From Nocardioides jensenii JCM 1364 = NBRC 14755 (lineage in GTDB: Bacteria; Actinomycetota; Actinomycetes; Propionibacteriales; Nocardioidaceae), in the NCBI RefSeq assembly GCF_001552535.1, contig NZ_BCRJ01000006.1, forward strand, positions 60,647-124,646: 64,000 nucleotides of DNA, read 5' to 3'. Each line of letters opens with the position of its first letter. The first letter of the stretch is position 1. The notes below the pieces were generated by a model. It did no database searches. It was not told where the DNA came from and was given only the letters and a program-made list of their open reading frames with translations. Shown here piece by piece: positions 39,433 to 51,780 of this stretch. The position numbers were made by a program, and so were the translations under genes.

Positions 39433-40521
39433 ATGACCGATCAGACCTCCGGGGCGGACTCCACCTACCTCGCGCTCAACCAGCTCGTCACTGCCGGACA
39501 GCTGACCCCCTCCCAGGCGCAGGCGGCCCTGGACGCCACCCGTGCCACGGACGGACGCGCGCCGCTCTTCGCGAGCTCCACGGTGCCGGCGTGGCTACGA
39601 CCCGACGTGCTGCTCGTGGCCTTCGGCACCTCCCTGCTCACCGCGGCGGTGGGTGTGTCGACGCTGTGGAGCCGTGAGGACGGCGACCTCGACTGGTCCA
39701 TCTATGTGGTCGGGATCGGAGCGACCATCCTGATGCTGGCGGGTGCGGCGGCCGGGTGGTTCCTGGTGCGCGACTCCCACCGCAAGGCCGTCCTGATGTC
39801 GTGGCCCGGAGCGCTCGGCGCCGTCAGCGTGGGCCAGATGGTCGCGGTCGGCATGGACGACAACGCGGCCATGGTCTACGTGTCCGGCCTGCTGATCGTC
39901 GCCCTGTGTGCGGGTGGCTACTACCTGATCCGTCAGCCGGCCTTCGTCGTGGGCGCCATCATCGGGGTCTTCATGCTCTACGTCCAGGTCTTCGACGACG
40001 CCTACGGAGTCGACGACATCGAGGGCGACAACGTCGGCATCGCCATCGGCCTCATCGTCCTGGTGTTCACCCTCATGGTCACCGCCGGCGGGTGGCTGCT
40101 GCCGACTCGCGACCTGAGCGCGATCATCGCCGGGACGTTCGCGGTCGCGGCCTACGCGCTGACACTGATCGGCCTGATCGCAGCGACCGCCTTCACCATG
40201 GCGTTCTCCGGCCCCGGCTTCGAGGACGAACCGTCGGTGCCCGAGAACCCCTACAAGAACGACGTGTGGTTCCTGCTCGCGTTCGGCGTGCTGCTCAGCC
40301 TGACCTGGGCCGCCGCATGGTGGCTGCGTGGCCACGACGGCTACCGGATCCTCATCCTCGCGATGCTGGGGACGATCTTCCCGGCAGCCACCTTCGCGCT
40401 CGCCTCGGAGCACCCGACCTGGTGGGGTGTCGTCCTCGCCGTGCTCGGCGCTGTCGGGCTCGGGTTGGCCGTTGGTCGCGCGGTCGGGATCCTCGCACCA
40501 CAGGTGCGCCGAACGCCCTGA
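39433..40521 (+). CDS. Multi-pass membrane protein of unknown function
   Basis: 362 aa. A soluble N-terminus of about 60 residues with a QLTPSQAQAALDA helix is followed by roughly ten hydrophobic segments. A charged acidic loop (VFDDAYGVDDIEGDN) lies mid-protein. No transporter or enzyme motif is recognised; the N-terminal layout recalls DUF2157-like membrane proteins, without certainty. ATG 39433 is preferred over ATG 39421, which has no ribosome-binding space. Confidence 0.75.
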   Translation: MTDQTSGADSTYLALNQLVTAGQLTPSQAQAALDATRATDGRAPLFASSTVPAWLRPDVLLVAFGTSLLTAAVGVSTLWSREDGDLDWSIYVVGIGATILMLAGAAAGWFLVRDSHRKAVLMSWPGALGAVSVGQMVAVGMDDNAAMVYVSGLLIVALCAGGYYLIRQPAFVVGAIIGVFMLYVQVFDDAYGVDDIEGDNVGIAIGLIVLVFTLMVTAGGWLLPTRDLSAIIAGTFAVAAYALTLIGLIAATAFTMAFSGPGFEDEPSVPENPYKNDVWFLLAFGVLLSLTWAAAWWLRGHDGYRILILAMLGTIFPAATFALASEHPTWWGVVLAVLGAVGLGLAVGRAVGILAPQVRRTP

Positions 40522-40600
40522 GGCTTGGCGTCCGGGGGAGGATGTCGGCTGCACCGGCTAGCGTCGGTGGCCCGCACCTCGGTCGCCTGGGAGGCCCCGC

Positions 40601-43321
40601 TTGAGTTTCGTCCCCGTCACCGGTCCGGCGACCTTCCGGGTGGCCGACCCCGCCCGCGACAGCGTGGTGGAGTTCAGCGACGAGAGACGCACGGTGAGCC
40701 TGCCCATGCGGGCTGCCCTGCCGGTGCTCACGCGAGCCCGCGGGCGTGACGACGTCCACCCCAGCGTGGCGCTGCTGGCCGGTGCGGCGCTGCTCGGCAT
40801 GCAGTTCGTGGCCAGAGGCTTGCTGGAGCCGGCCGCCTCCGGGTGGCGCATCGCCGAGCTCGAGGCCGCCGACGAGGACCGACTGCAGCTGCTCGCGGAG
40901 TCACGTCACGCCACCGGCTTCGCCGAGACGGCCGAGGTGGTGCGCGGTGTGGTCCACGCGGTCGCCGATGCGATGGCGCGCTCGGCCCCGGCGTCCTCCG
41001 TCGTACGCCGTGCAGGTGGCCCGGAGCGTCCCGCCTCGAAGCCCTACCCTCGACGCCAGCCCGCGGGCGACGTGACGCGTCGCATCCAGGAACGGGTGGC
41101 GCGACTGGCCTCGCCCGAGTCCGACGACCGGCCTCAGCTGGTGTCCCTGACCCTGCGCATGGAGGCCGACGAGGAGGAGCTGATCGGCGGCACCGTGCGG
41201 CTGGTGCTGCAGGTGCACGATGAGCAGGATCCCTTCCACTTCGCCGATGCCGCCCGGCTGTGGACCGAACGAGCCGGCGATGCCACCCACGGTTTCGGCT
41301 CGCGAGCCCAGATCCACGCCACCCAGGCGCTGCGCGGTGCGGCCGAGGCGTGGCCGGTGCTGGAGCGGCTGCTCGAGCTCCAGGTGCCCGACCAGATCAC
41401 GCTCGACGCACTCGAGCTGAGCAGCCTCCTCGACGACGGACTGGGCGCGCTCAAGGCCCGGGGGGTCGACGTACTCTTCCCGCGCACGCTGGGTCGCGAC
41501 CTCACCACGCGCGCCGAGCTCAAGCCCGGCGACGGCAAGCAGGAGGAGCCGTTGGTCGAGGGACTCTTCGGCACCGAGGCCTTGTTCAGCTTCAAGTGGC
41601 AGGTGGCGCTGCACGGCGACCCCCTCACCGACGACGAGATGGACCAGCTCGCCGCCGCCACCACTCCCATGATCAAGCTGCGCGACAACTGGATGCTGGT
41701 CGACCCCAAGACCGCCAAGCGCGCCAAGAAGCGGTTGATCCGCACCGCCAAGCCGGCCCAGGCGCTGGCCGCCACGCTGACCGGTCAGGTCGCCGTCGAC
41801 GACGTCGACGAGAAGGTGATCGTGGGTGCGACGCTCGAGAAGGTGCGCGAGCGCATCATCACCGCCGCGACCCGTGAGCCCCTGGCCGCGCCGGCTGCGC
41901 TGCAGGCGACACTGCGTGACTACCAGCTCCACGGGCTGACCTGGCTGGCCGAGATGACCTCGCTCGGCCTGGGTGCCTGCCTGGCCGACGACATGGGCCT
42001 GGGCAAGACGATCACCGTGATCGCGTTGCACCTGCACCGCCGCGACCAGGGCGTGACCGGGCCCGTGCTGGTGGTCTGCCCGGCGTCCCTGCTCGGCAAC
42101 TGGGAGGCCGAGATCAACCGGTTCGCCCCCGGGGTCGTCGTACGCCGCTTCCACGGCGGCGGGCGCTCACTCGAGGGGTTGACCGACGGCTTCGTGCTCA
42201 CCACCTACGGCACGATGCGCGCCGACGCCCAGCCGAAGGGCAAGCGTGAGCTGGCGGAGGTGTCTTGGGACCTGGTCGTGGCCGACGAGGCGCAACACGT
42301 GAAGAACCCGCAGTCCTCGACCGCCCGCGCGCTGCGCACCCTGCCCGGCACCGCCCGCATCGCGTTGTCCGGGACCCCGGTCGAGAACAACCTCACCGAG
42401 CTCTGGGCAATCCTCGACTGGGCGATCCCGGGGCTGCTCGGCTCCCGCAACGCCTTCCGCAAGGTGTGGGCCGGGCCGATCGAGTCGGGGCTCGAGCCGA
42501 CCAAGGCTCGCCAGTTCGCCGACCTGATCGAGCCGTTCCTGCTGCGTCGCCGCAAGTCCGACCCCGGCATCGCCCCCGAGCTGCCGGCCAAGACCGAGAC
42601 CGACCACCCGTTGCGGCTGACCCGCGAGCAGACGGTCCTCTACGAGGCGCTGGTGCGCGAGTCCATGGACCGCATCGAGAGGGCCGACGAGCACGCCCGC
42701 CGTGGGCTGGTCCTGGCGCTGCTGACCGGGCTGAAGCAGATCTGCAACCACCCGGCCCACTACCTCAAGCAGGGCAATGCGCGCCTGGGTGGGCGCTCGG
42801 AGAAGCTCGAGCTGCTCGACGAGCTGCTCGGCACCGTGCTCGCTGAGGACGGTGCGGTGCTGATCTTCACCCAGTACGTCGCCATGGCCCGCCTCCTCGA
42901 GCAGCATCTCGCGCAGACCGGCGTGCCCACCCAGTTCCTGCACGGCGGCACCTCCGTGCGGGAGCGCTCGCGCATGGTGGAGCGGTTCCAGGAGGGTGAG
43001 ACGCCGGTCTTCCTGTTGTCACTGAAGGCCGGTGGCACCGGCCTCAACCTGACCGCGGCCGACCACGTGATCCACTTCGACCGCTGGTGGAACCCGGCCG
43101 TCGAGGAGCAGGCCACCGACCGGGCCTACCGCATCGGGCAGACCCGGGCGGTGCAGGTGCACCGGTTGATCACCCAGGGCACCATCGAGGAGCGCATCGC
43201 CGAGCTGCTCGCCCACAAGCGCTCTCTGGCCGACTCGGTGCTGGCCCGCGGTGAGGCTGGGCTCACCGAGCTGAGCGACTCCCAGCTGCGCGACCTGGTG
43301 ACGCTGCGGAGCTCCGATTGA
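40601..43321 (+). CDS. SNF2-family DNA-dependent ATPase/helicase
   Basis: 906 aa. The N-terminal half (to about 420) is the SNF2-associated DUF3670-like region. The C-terminal half has SNF2 motifs: ADDMGLGKTIT (I), VADEAQHVKNP (II), LSGTPVENNLTELW (III) and QATDRAYRIGQTR (VI). TTG start supported by GGGAGG six bases upstream; TAGCGT at 40559-40564 is a possible -10. The stop overlaps the TTG start of the SWIM gene. Probably remodels nucleoprotein or assists RNA polymerase like HepA/RapA. Confidence 0.92.
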   Translation: MSFVPVTGPATFRVADPARDSVVEFSDERRTVSLPMRAALPVLTRARGRDDVHPSVALLAGAALLGMQFVARGLLEPAASGWRIAELEAADEDRLQLLAESRHATGFAETAEVVRGVVHAVADAMARSAPASSVVRRAGGPERPASKPYPRRQPAGDVTRRIQERVARLASPESDDRPQLVSLTLRMEADEEELIGGTVRLVLQVHDEQDPFHFADAARLWTERAGDATHGFGSRAQIHATQALRGAAEAWPVLERLLELQVPDQITLDALELSSLLDDGLGALKARGVDVLFPRTLGRDLTTRAELKPGDGKQEEPLVEGLFGTEALFSFKWQVALHGDPLTDDEMDQLAAATTPMIKLRDNWMLVDPKTAKRAKKRLIRTAKPAQALAATLTGQVAVDDVDEKVIVGATLEKVRERIITAATREPLAAPAALQATLRDYQLHGLTWLAEMTSLGLGACLADDMGLGKTITVIALHLHRRDQGVTGPVLVVCPASLLGNWEAEINRFAPGVVVRRFHGGGRSLEGLTDGFVLTTYGTMRADAQPKGKRELAEVSWDLVVADEAQHVKNPQSSTARALRTLPGTARIALSGTPVENNLTELWAILDWAIPGLLGSRNAFRKVWAGPIESGLEPTKARQFADLIEPFLLRRRKSDPGIAPELPAKTETDHPLRLTREQTVLYEALVRESMDRIERADEHARRGLVLALLTGLKQICNHPAHYLKQGNARLGGRSEKLELLDELLGTVLAEDGAVLIFTQYVAMARLLEQHLAQTGVPTQFLHGGTSVRERSRMVERFQEGETPVFLLSLKAGGTGLNLTAADHVIHFDRWWNPAVEEQATDRAYRIGQTRAVQVHRLITQGTIEERIAELLAHKRSLADSVLARGEAGLTELSDSQLRDLVTLRSSD

Positions 43322-44016
43322 GCGCGGTCACCCACCCTCGGTTCGCGCCTCGGCGGGGTTCGCGCTCGAGTCCGTGGTGGGGCAAGGCGGTGGCCCGTGC
43401 CGTCGAGGAGTCGGCCTACCACTCGACCGACCTGCGGGCCGGCCGAATCCTGGCCCGCGGAGGCAAGGTCGGCGCCATGACCGTCGACCGCGGCACCCTC
43501 TTCGCTGCTGTGCAGCAGGGCGACGACGCCTGGACCGTGTCTGTCGCCGTGCCGGTGCTCACCGTCGAGGCGACGGACACGTTCGTCGAGCTGGTCGCGG
43601 CCGAGTCGGGGCGCATCGCGGGCCTGCTCGACGGTGACCTGCCGCACCAGCTCGTCGAGGACGCCGAGGACGCCGGGGTCGAGCTGCTGCCCTACGGCAG
43701 CGAGTTCTCCGCGTCGTGCTCGTGCGAGGCCTGGGCGCAGCCCTGCCCGCACGGGCTGGCCGTGCTCACCCAGTTCACCTGGTTGATCGACGGCGACCCG
43801 CTCGCACTCCTGCACCTGCGCGGACTGTCCCGCGAGCAGCTGCTGGCCGCCCTGCACGACCGCACGTCCCGAACGCCCTCCGGTGCAGCGAGTGACCGCG
43901 ACGAGGTCGACGAGGCCACCGAGGTGGACGTCGAGGTCGGGATCGACGCGGCTCGCCGCGCCGCTCGCATCCTCGAACTCCTGGAGCAGGGCGAAGACGT
44001 CACCTCGCTCCTCTGA
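43318..44016 (+). CDS. SWIM zinc-finger protein
   Basis: 232 aa. The SWIM motif CxCx(n)CxH appears as CSCEAWAQPCPHGLA near residue 140. The N-terminus (WWGKAVARAVE...) is typical of the bacterial SWIM proteins encoded next to SNF2 helicases. Translation is coupled to the helicase by a TTGA overlap, so the two very likely work as a complex on nucleic acid. Confidence 0.88.
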   Translation: MSAVTHPRFAPRRGSRSSPWWGKAVARAVEESAYHSTDLRAGRILARGGKVGAMTVDRGTLFAAVQQGDDAWTVSVAVPVLTVEATDTFVELVAAESGRIAGLLDGDLPHQLVEDAEDAGVELLPYGSEFSASCSCEAWAQPCPHGLAVLTQFTWLIDGDPLALLHLRGLSREQLLAALHDRTSRTPSGAASDRDEVDEATEVDVEVGIDAARRAARILELLEQGEDVTSLL

Positions 44017-44057
44017 GTCGCAGCGTTCCGCCGTGCTCGGCGGTCAGCTCGGTCGAC

Positions 44058-44969
44058 TCAGGCCCAGGGGTCCTCGCGACGCCACACGGTCGGCAGGTGC
44101 AGGGCCACGCCATCTGCGTCGGCCAGCGCACCGAGCACACGCATGGTCACGTCGAGGTCGTCGCCCGCATAGGGCAGCGCCCGCAGAGGCCGGTCGAGCG
44201 GCCTGAAGAAGTCGTCCCAGTGGATCAGCACGACCCGCCGCGCCCCGACCGCGCGCACGGTCTCCTCCCAGAACGAGCGCAGGTAGTCGGCGCTCTGGAT
44301 GCCGAGCTGTCCGACCCCCAGGTAGACCACCTCGGCCTCGCGTCCGTCCAGGGCGCCCGGCACGAAGCCCGCGCTGCCCTGCACGAGCATCGACGGCCCG
44401 GACGCGTGCCGGACGAGTGTCGACCAGGCCTCACCGCACCTGTACGCCGAGGCCCGAGCCGGTGTGGGCAGCGGGGCGTCGATCGGACCGGGGAAGCGGT
44501 CCGGTGGACAGTGGTGGCTCTCGATGAGGGTGACGGTGAAGTCGCCGTACGTCCGGTCCTCGTCCGGCGCCACCTGGTCCAACCGCGACGCGGGCAGTCC
44601 GTGACCGCGGCCGATGTTCATCGTCGACGATCCGCCGACCAGCTTCGCGCCAGTGCGCTCGGCGACGACGGCGGAGTCCATCGCGTGGTCGAAGTGACTG
44701 TGCACGGGCAGCACTGCGGCCAAGCGATCCACGCCGGCCCGGTTGAGCGAGGCGTCGATGCGGGCATCGTCGGGGGTGAGTGGGCGCAGCGCGACCTTCG
44801 GCAGGCTCGGCCGGCTGAAGAACCCGTCCGTCATCAACGACGTCTCGCCATCGGTGATCAGCAGGGTGCTCACGCCCAGGAACGTGACCGAGAGGTCGCC
44901 TGCGGCAGGCGGTACGTCGAAACGATCGGCGTACCTGTCGATGTCGGGTCGGCCCAGGCGCAGTCGCAT
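44058..44969 (-). CDS. MBL-fold metallohydrolase (UlaG/RomA-like)
   Basis: 303 aa. Metal-binding VHSHFDHAMD (HxHxDH) near residue 90, preceded by TDGFFSRP; later IESHHCPP and HWDDFF supply further His and Asp ligands. Beta-lactamase-fold hydrolase of the lactonase/phosphodiesterase type; substrate unknown. Leaderless promoter upstream. Confidence 0.85.
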   Translation of the reverse strand: MRLRLGRPDIDRYADRFDVPPAAGDLSVTFLGVSTLLITDGETSLMTDGFFSRPSLPKVALRPLTPDDARIDASLNRAGVDRLAAVLPVHSHFDHAMDSAVVAERTGAKLVGGSSTMNIGRGHGLPASRLDQVAPDEDRTYGDFTVTLIESHHCPPDRFPGPIDAPLPTPARASAYRCGEAWSTLVRHASGPSMLVQGSAGFVPGALDGREAEVVYLGVGQLGIQSADYLRSFWEETVRAVGARRVVLIHWDDFFRPLDRPLRALPYAGDDLDVTMRVLGALADADGVALHLPTVWRREDPWA

Positions 44970-44975
44970 GACCTG

Positions 44976-44981
44976 ATGCTA
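44976..44981 (-). promoter_or_regulatory. Leaderless -10 box for MBL hydrolase gene
   Basis: On the minus strand TAGCAT lies six bases before the ATG at 44969. Confidence 0.5.
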
Positions 44982-45031
44982 GGCCGTGGAGGGTGAGCTG
45001 CAGCTCTCGAATCCAGCCGCCGAGGGCGGCG

Positions 45032-45613
45032 TCAGCCGAGACCAGCCAACGCCTTCTCGGCCACGGTGATCGTCGAGGTCCGCAGCTGGGCGACGTCCGA
45101 CCCGTTCTTCGCCTCCACACTGAAGGTCAGGACTGCACTGTCGGTGCATGCCCGCAGCTGGGCCTCGACCTCGTCCGGGTCCTCGCTGGCCAGCCAGGTT
45201 GCTGAGGACGCGCCGGCCACGTCCACGGGCGCACCGTCCTGGCCGAGGTACCGCACCGGGATGCAGGTGAGGCCGCCCTCGAAGTCAGCGGCTCTCGAGA
45301 GCGCCAGCTCGACCTCCAGGTGGTCCTCGGCCTGCCAGTCGCAGTCCGAGCTGGAGAACTTCACGTCGTTCTCGTTGTGTCCGCCGAGGCCGGGCTCACC
45401 CTCGCCCACGGTGACGCCGTACGCAGTCTCGACGTCGGCGGCGCTGACCAGGTCACACGGTCGGGCATCGCCATCGGTCGAGGGGACGTTGCTCGAACCG
45501 ACGCTCGAAGAAGGGGAGTCGGACGAGTCCGCCTCGGTGTCGTCATCGCCGTCTCCGCAACCGGTGAGCGACAGGGCGAGCATGGCCGAGGCGGTGGCGG
45601 TGAGCAGGCGCAT
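45032..45613 (-). CDS. Lipoprotein of unknown function (DUF3558-like)
   Basis: 193 aa. Signal peptide with lipobox LTGC (Cys at about residue 19), then a Ser/Asp-rich linker to about residue 50. The globular part begins PCDLVSAADVETAYGVTVG, which recalls DUF3558 lipoproteins of actinobacteria, and contains further Cys residues (SDCDWQ, LTCIPV, RACTDS) likely to form disulfides. SD AAGGAG upstream of ATG 45613. Confidence 0.72.
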   Translation of the reverse strand: MRLLTATASAMLALSLTGCGDGDDDTEADSSDSPSSSVGSSNVPSTDGDARPCDLVSAADVETAYGVTVGEGEPGLGGHNENDVKFSSSDCDWQAEDHLEVELALSRAADFEGGLTCIPVRYLGQDGAPVDVAGASSATWLASEDPDEVEAQLRACTDSAVLTFSVEAKNGSDVAQLRTSTITVAEKALAGLG

Positions 45614-45710
45614 GGGGATCTCCTTGCCAGGCAGATCGATGGGTCCGGTTCGTGACGCTAGCAGCGTGTGGCGCACGGCGAGGCGGAATCGCTGATGGAC
45701 CTGGGGTCGG

Positions 45711-46289
45711 TCAGCCGCGGTAGACCGAGACCGCCCAGTCGCTGGCGTCGGTGAAGGGGTCGAGCTCCCACGTGCCGAACCGGAACTCGAGGGTCCAGCC
45801 GACCTGATCGGCATACCCGTCGAGGTCGTCGACCGACAGGGTGCGGTCGACATGGAAGCCGAAGACGGCACGGCCACCCGGCGCCAGCACGGAGGCCATC
45901 GCGGCCACCACCTCCGGCTCGGAGTCCGGCGCCACGAAGGTGATCACGTTTCCTGGGCACACGATCACGTCGAAGGTGCCGAGCTCGGGGCTGAGGTCGG
46001 CGAGATCGAGGACGCGCAGGTCCGTGTCTGGGTGCTGCTGGTGACCGGCCTCGATGAGCAACGGATCGACGTCGACCCCGATCGTCCGGTGCCCGGCCCG
46101 TCTCAGGGCATCGGCCACCCGCCCGGCTCCACAGCCGGCGTCGAGGATGCGAGAGCCGCGCGTGGCCATCGCGTCGACGAAGCGGGCCTCACCGTCGATG
46201 TCGTTGCCCTCGGCCGCGATCTTCACGAACCGTTGGCTGTATTCCTGGCGTTGCTCGGTGGACCTCGCGTCGAACCATCGGGTGCTCAT
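45711..46289 (-). CDS. SAM-dependent methyltransferase (class I)
   Basis: 192 aa. SAM-binding motif ILDAGCGAGRVADAL at about residues 48-62, acidic motif II IGVDVDPLLIEAG and VIVCPGNVITFV. Small-molecule methyltransferase of unknown substrate. It follows the TetR gene by 21 bases on the same strand, so the two are probably cotranscribed. Confidence 0.87.
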   Translation of the reverse strand: MSTRWFDARSTEQRQEYSQRFVKIAAEGNDIDGEARFVDAMATRGSRILDAGCGAGRVADALRRAGHRTIGVDVDPLLIEAGHQQHPDTDLRVLDLADLSPELGTFDVIVCPGNVITFVAPDSEPEVVAAMASVLAPGGRAVFGFHVDRTLSVDDLDGYADQVGWTLEFRFGTWELDPFTDASDWAVSVYRG

Positions 46290-46310
46290 GGTGCCGATCC
46301 TCGCACCATC

Positions 46311-46856
46311 TCACAGAGCCAGCGCCCGGGCGGCCATGTCCTGGAGGAGGCCGCGCATCTCCGCCTCGGGCAGGAAGGCGCTGTGCGGGGTCGAGTTCAG
46401 CAGCCCGAACGCGGCGTGGGCTCGGGCCCGCGCCGCGACCAGGGTCAGGGTGTCGTCGAGCCTGCGCAGCTCGCCGGCCCAGAGATCGACGTACTTGCGT
46501 TGCAGGCTGCGCACCCTCTCCCGAGCGTCGGCCGGCAGGGATGCCCAGTCGCGGTCTTGGACGATGATCAGCGACTTGTTGGCCAGTGCGAACGAGATGT
46601 GCCAGTCGATCAGCGCGGTCAGAGCCGCGCGGGGCTCCACCGAGGACGACACCCGAGCGCGGCCCTCGCGCAGCAGCTCCTCACTGATCGCGACCAGCAT
46701 CTCGGCCAGGATCGCGTCCTTGCTGGCGAAGTGCTTGTAGAGCGCGGGACCACTCATGCCGCACGCGGCACCGAGCTCGCCGACGGAGACCCCGTGAAAG
46801 CCGCGTTCGGCGAACAAGGTCGCGGCGGTGGCGACGATCTGCTCGCGGCGGTTCAT
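46311..46856 (-). CDS. TetR-family regulator
   Basis: 181 aa. N-terminal HTH (ACGMSGPALYKHFASKDAIL). It precedes the methyltransferase gene and is divergent from the acyl-CoA carboxylase operon, whose promoter carries a large palindrome about 330 bases away. It is a reasonable candidate to regulate that operon (as TetR-type regulators do in other leucine/branched-chain loci), but this is inference. Leaderless promoter at 46864-46869. Confidence 0.88.
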   Translation of the reverse strand: MNRREQIVATAATLFAERGFHGVSVGELGAACGMSGPALYKHFASKDAILAEMLVAISEELLREGRARVSSSVEPRAALTALIDWHISFALANKSLIIVQDRDWASLPADARERVRSLQRKYVDLWAGELRRLDDTLTLVAARARAHAAFGLLNSTPHSAFLPEAEMRGLLQDMAARALAL

Positions 46857-46863
46857 GGGTCCA

Positions 46864-46869
46864 AGGTTA
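46864..46869 (-). promoter_or_regulatory. Leaderless -10 box for TetR gene
   Basis: On the minus strand TAACCT lies seven bases before the ATG at 46856. Confidence 0.45.
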
Positions 46870-47174
46870 GCGATCCTTCACCTACCTGTGGAGGAGCGGT
46901 TGCACCTCGGGGCAGGGCGAGTGAGACTCGGAGGTACCGCCGCCAGCTCCGCCGTGGTTCTCGTGTCTGCGGTGGTCGCCACCCGGATTGGTGATGCGGA
47001 CAGCCTGGGCCTACGGGCTACCCGCCTCGGGCCCTTGGTCGTCGACCCCACCGACAGTTCCGGCGCGACAGGAAGGTGGGCCTCGGACATGACCCACCGC
47101 ATCACAAGGAGGTGCTGAACGAGAGTGCGGGCCTTCCCAGGGGTGGACGGGGTGCGTAATCCTCGGATGTGTCG
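46870..47174. other. Intergenic stretch without a supported gene
   Basis: About 300 bases between the divergent TetR and carboxylase genes. Short open frames on both strands lack SD, promoter and recognisable protein features. AAGGAGG at 47106-47112 is an SD-like sequence without a plausible following gene. Confidence 0.5.
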
Positions 47175-47208
47175 TAGCCTAGGAGTGGTTAATGATCATT
47201 AACCACTC
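47175..47208 (+). promoter_or_regulatory. Promoter and 26-bp palindromic operator of the carboxylase operon
   Basis: TAGCCT (47175-47180) is a likely -10 box. Immediately downstream, GAGTGGTTAATGA (47183-47195) and TCATTAACCACTC (47196-47208) form a 26-bp perfect palindrome with no spacer, covering the expected transcription start. The size and symmetry fit a TetR-family operator. Confidence 0.65.
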
Positions 47209-47228
47209 AAGATTTTCTGGGAGGACAC

Positions 47229-48821
<1,593 letters not shown>

Positions 48822-48829
48822 GGCACGCA

Positions 48830-50754
<1,925 letters not shown>

Positions 50755-50758
<4 letters not shown>

Positions 50759-50844
50759 TGCCGAGGAGCCCCCGCGGAGGTACGCCGAGGCACGAGGTGT
50801 GCCGGAGTGAGGCACCGCAAGGATCGAGCAGGGGACCAGCATGA
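50755..50844 (+). CDS. 29-codon linking ORF between carboxylase alpha and HMG-CoA lyase
   Basis: An ATG overlapping the alpha-subunit stop (ATGA) opens a 29-codon Arg/Pro/Gly-rich frame whose own stop overlaps the ATG of the lyase gene, again as ATGA. It exactly fills the gap between two enzymes, so ribosomes could pass through it to reach the lyase start. The peptide itself resembles nothing known. It could be chance. Confidence 0.35.
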
Positions 50845-51758
50845 GGCAGCCACAGCGCGTCGAGAGCCCGACCGCGCTCCCGGAGAAGGTCACGATCTGG
50901 GAGGTCGGTCCCCGCGACGGACTGCAGAACGAGAAGGCGATCGTGCCGACCGAGGTGAAGGCCGAGTTCATCCGGCGTCTGGTCGCCGCGGGCCTGCCGA
51001 TCGTCGAGGCGACCAGCTTCGTGCACCCCAAGTGGGTGCCCCAGCTGGCCGATGCCAAGGAGCTGATGGAGGGTCTCGCCAACCCGGAGCTGCCGGTGCT
51101 GGTGCCCAACGAGCGCGGCCTTGACCGCGCGCTCGAGCTCGGCCTCAAGCACATCGCGATCTTCGGCAGTGCCACCGAGACGTTCGCGACCAAGAACCTC
51201 AACCGCAGCCTCGACGAGCAGTTCGCGATGTTCGAGCCGACCGTACGCCGCGCCCGAGAGGCCGGCATGGACGTGCGCGCCTACGTGTCGATGTGCTTCG
51301 GCGACCCGTGGGAGGGTGACGTTCCGGTCGAGCAGGTCGTCGGCGTCGGCAAGCGCCTCTTCGACCTCGGCGCCAGCCAGCTCAGCCTCGGGGACACCAT
51401 CGGCGTCGGCACCGCCGGCCACGTCACACGGCTGATCGGCGCGTTCGACGAGGCCGGCCTCGTCGTCGACCACCTCGCCGTCCACTTCCACGACACCTAC
51501 GGCCAGGCGCTGGCCAATGCGTACGCCGCACTCGAAGCCGGTGTGACGACGTTCGACGCGAGCGCCGGTGGGCTCGGTGGCTGCCCGTACGCCGAGAGCG
51601 CGACCGGCAACCTGGCCACCGAGGACCTGGTCTGGATGCTGCACGGACTCGGCATCGAGACCGGCGTCGACCTGGAGTCGCTCGTCGCGACCAGCACCTG
51701 GATGGCCGGGCACCTCGGCCGCCCGAGCCCCTCACGGGTGGTCACCGCACTGTCGTGA
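50841..51758 (+). CDS. Hydroxymethylglutaryl-CoA lyase
   Basis: 305 aa TIM barrel of the HMGL family: WEVGPRDGLQNEK at the N-terminus, EATSFVHPKWVPQLADA, the metal-binding HFHDTYGQALAN, and the signature GGLGGCPYAESATGN with the catalytic Cys. Cleaves HMG-CoA to acetyl-CoA and acetoacetate, the last step of leucine degradation. Isovaleryl-CoA dehydrogenase and methylglutaconyl-CoA hydratase are not in this operon. Confidence 0.93.
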   Translation: MRQPQRVESPTALPEKVTIWEVGPRDGLQNEKAIVPTEVKAEFIRRLVAAGLPIVEATSFVHPKWVPQLADAKELMEGLANPELPVLVPNERGLDRALELGLKHIAIFGSATETFATKNLNRSLDEQFAMFEPTVRRAREAGMDVRAYVSMCFGDPWEGDVPVEQVVGVGKRLFDLGASQLSLGDTIGVGTAGHVTRLIGAFDEAGLVVDHLAVHFHDTYGQALANAYAALEAGVTTFDASAGGLGGCPYAESATGNLATEDLVWMLHGLGIETGVDLESLVATSTWMAGHLGRPSPSRVVTALS

Positions 51759-51780
51759 CCAGTGCGGCACAATGCGGCCC

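Noticed and set aside
46828..47118. 96-codon plus-strand frame in the TetR-carboxylase gap
   Set aside because: Begins inside the TetR gene, has no SD or promoter and no recognisable features.
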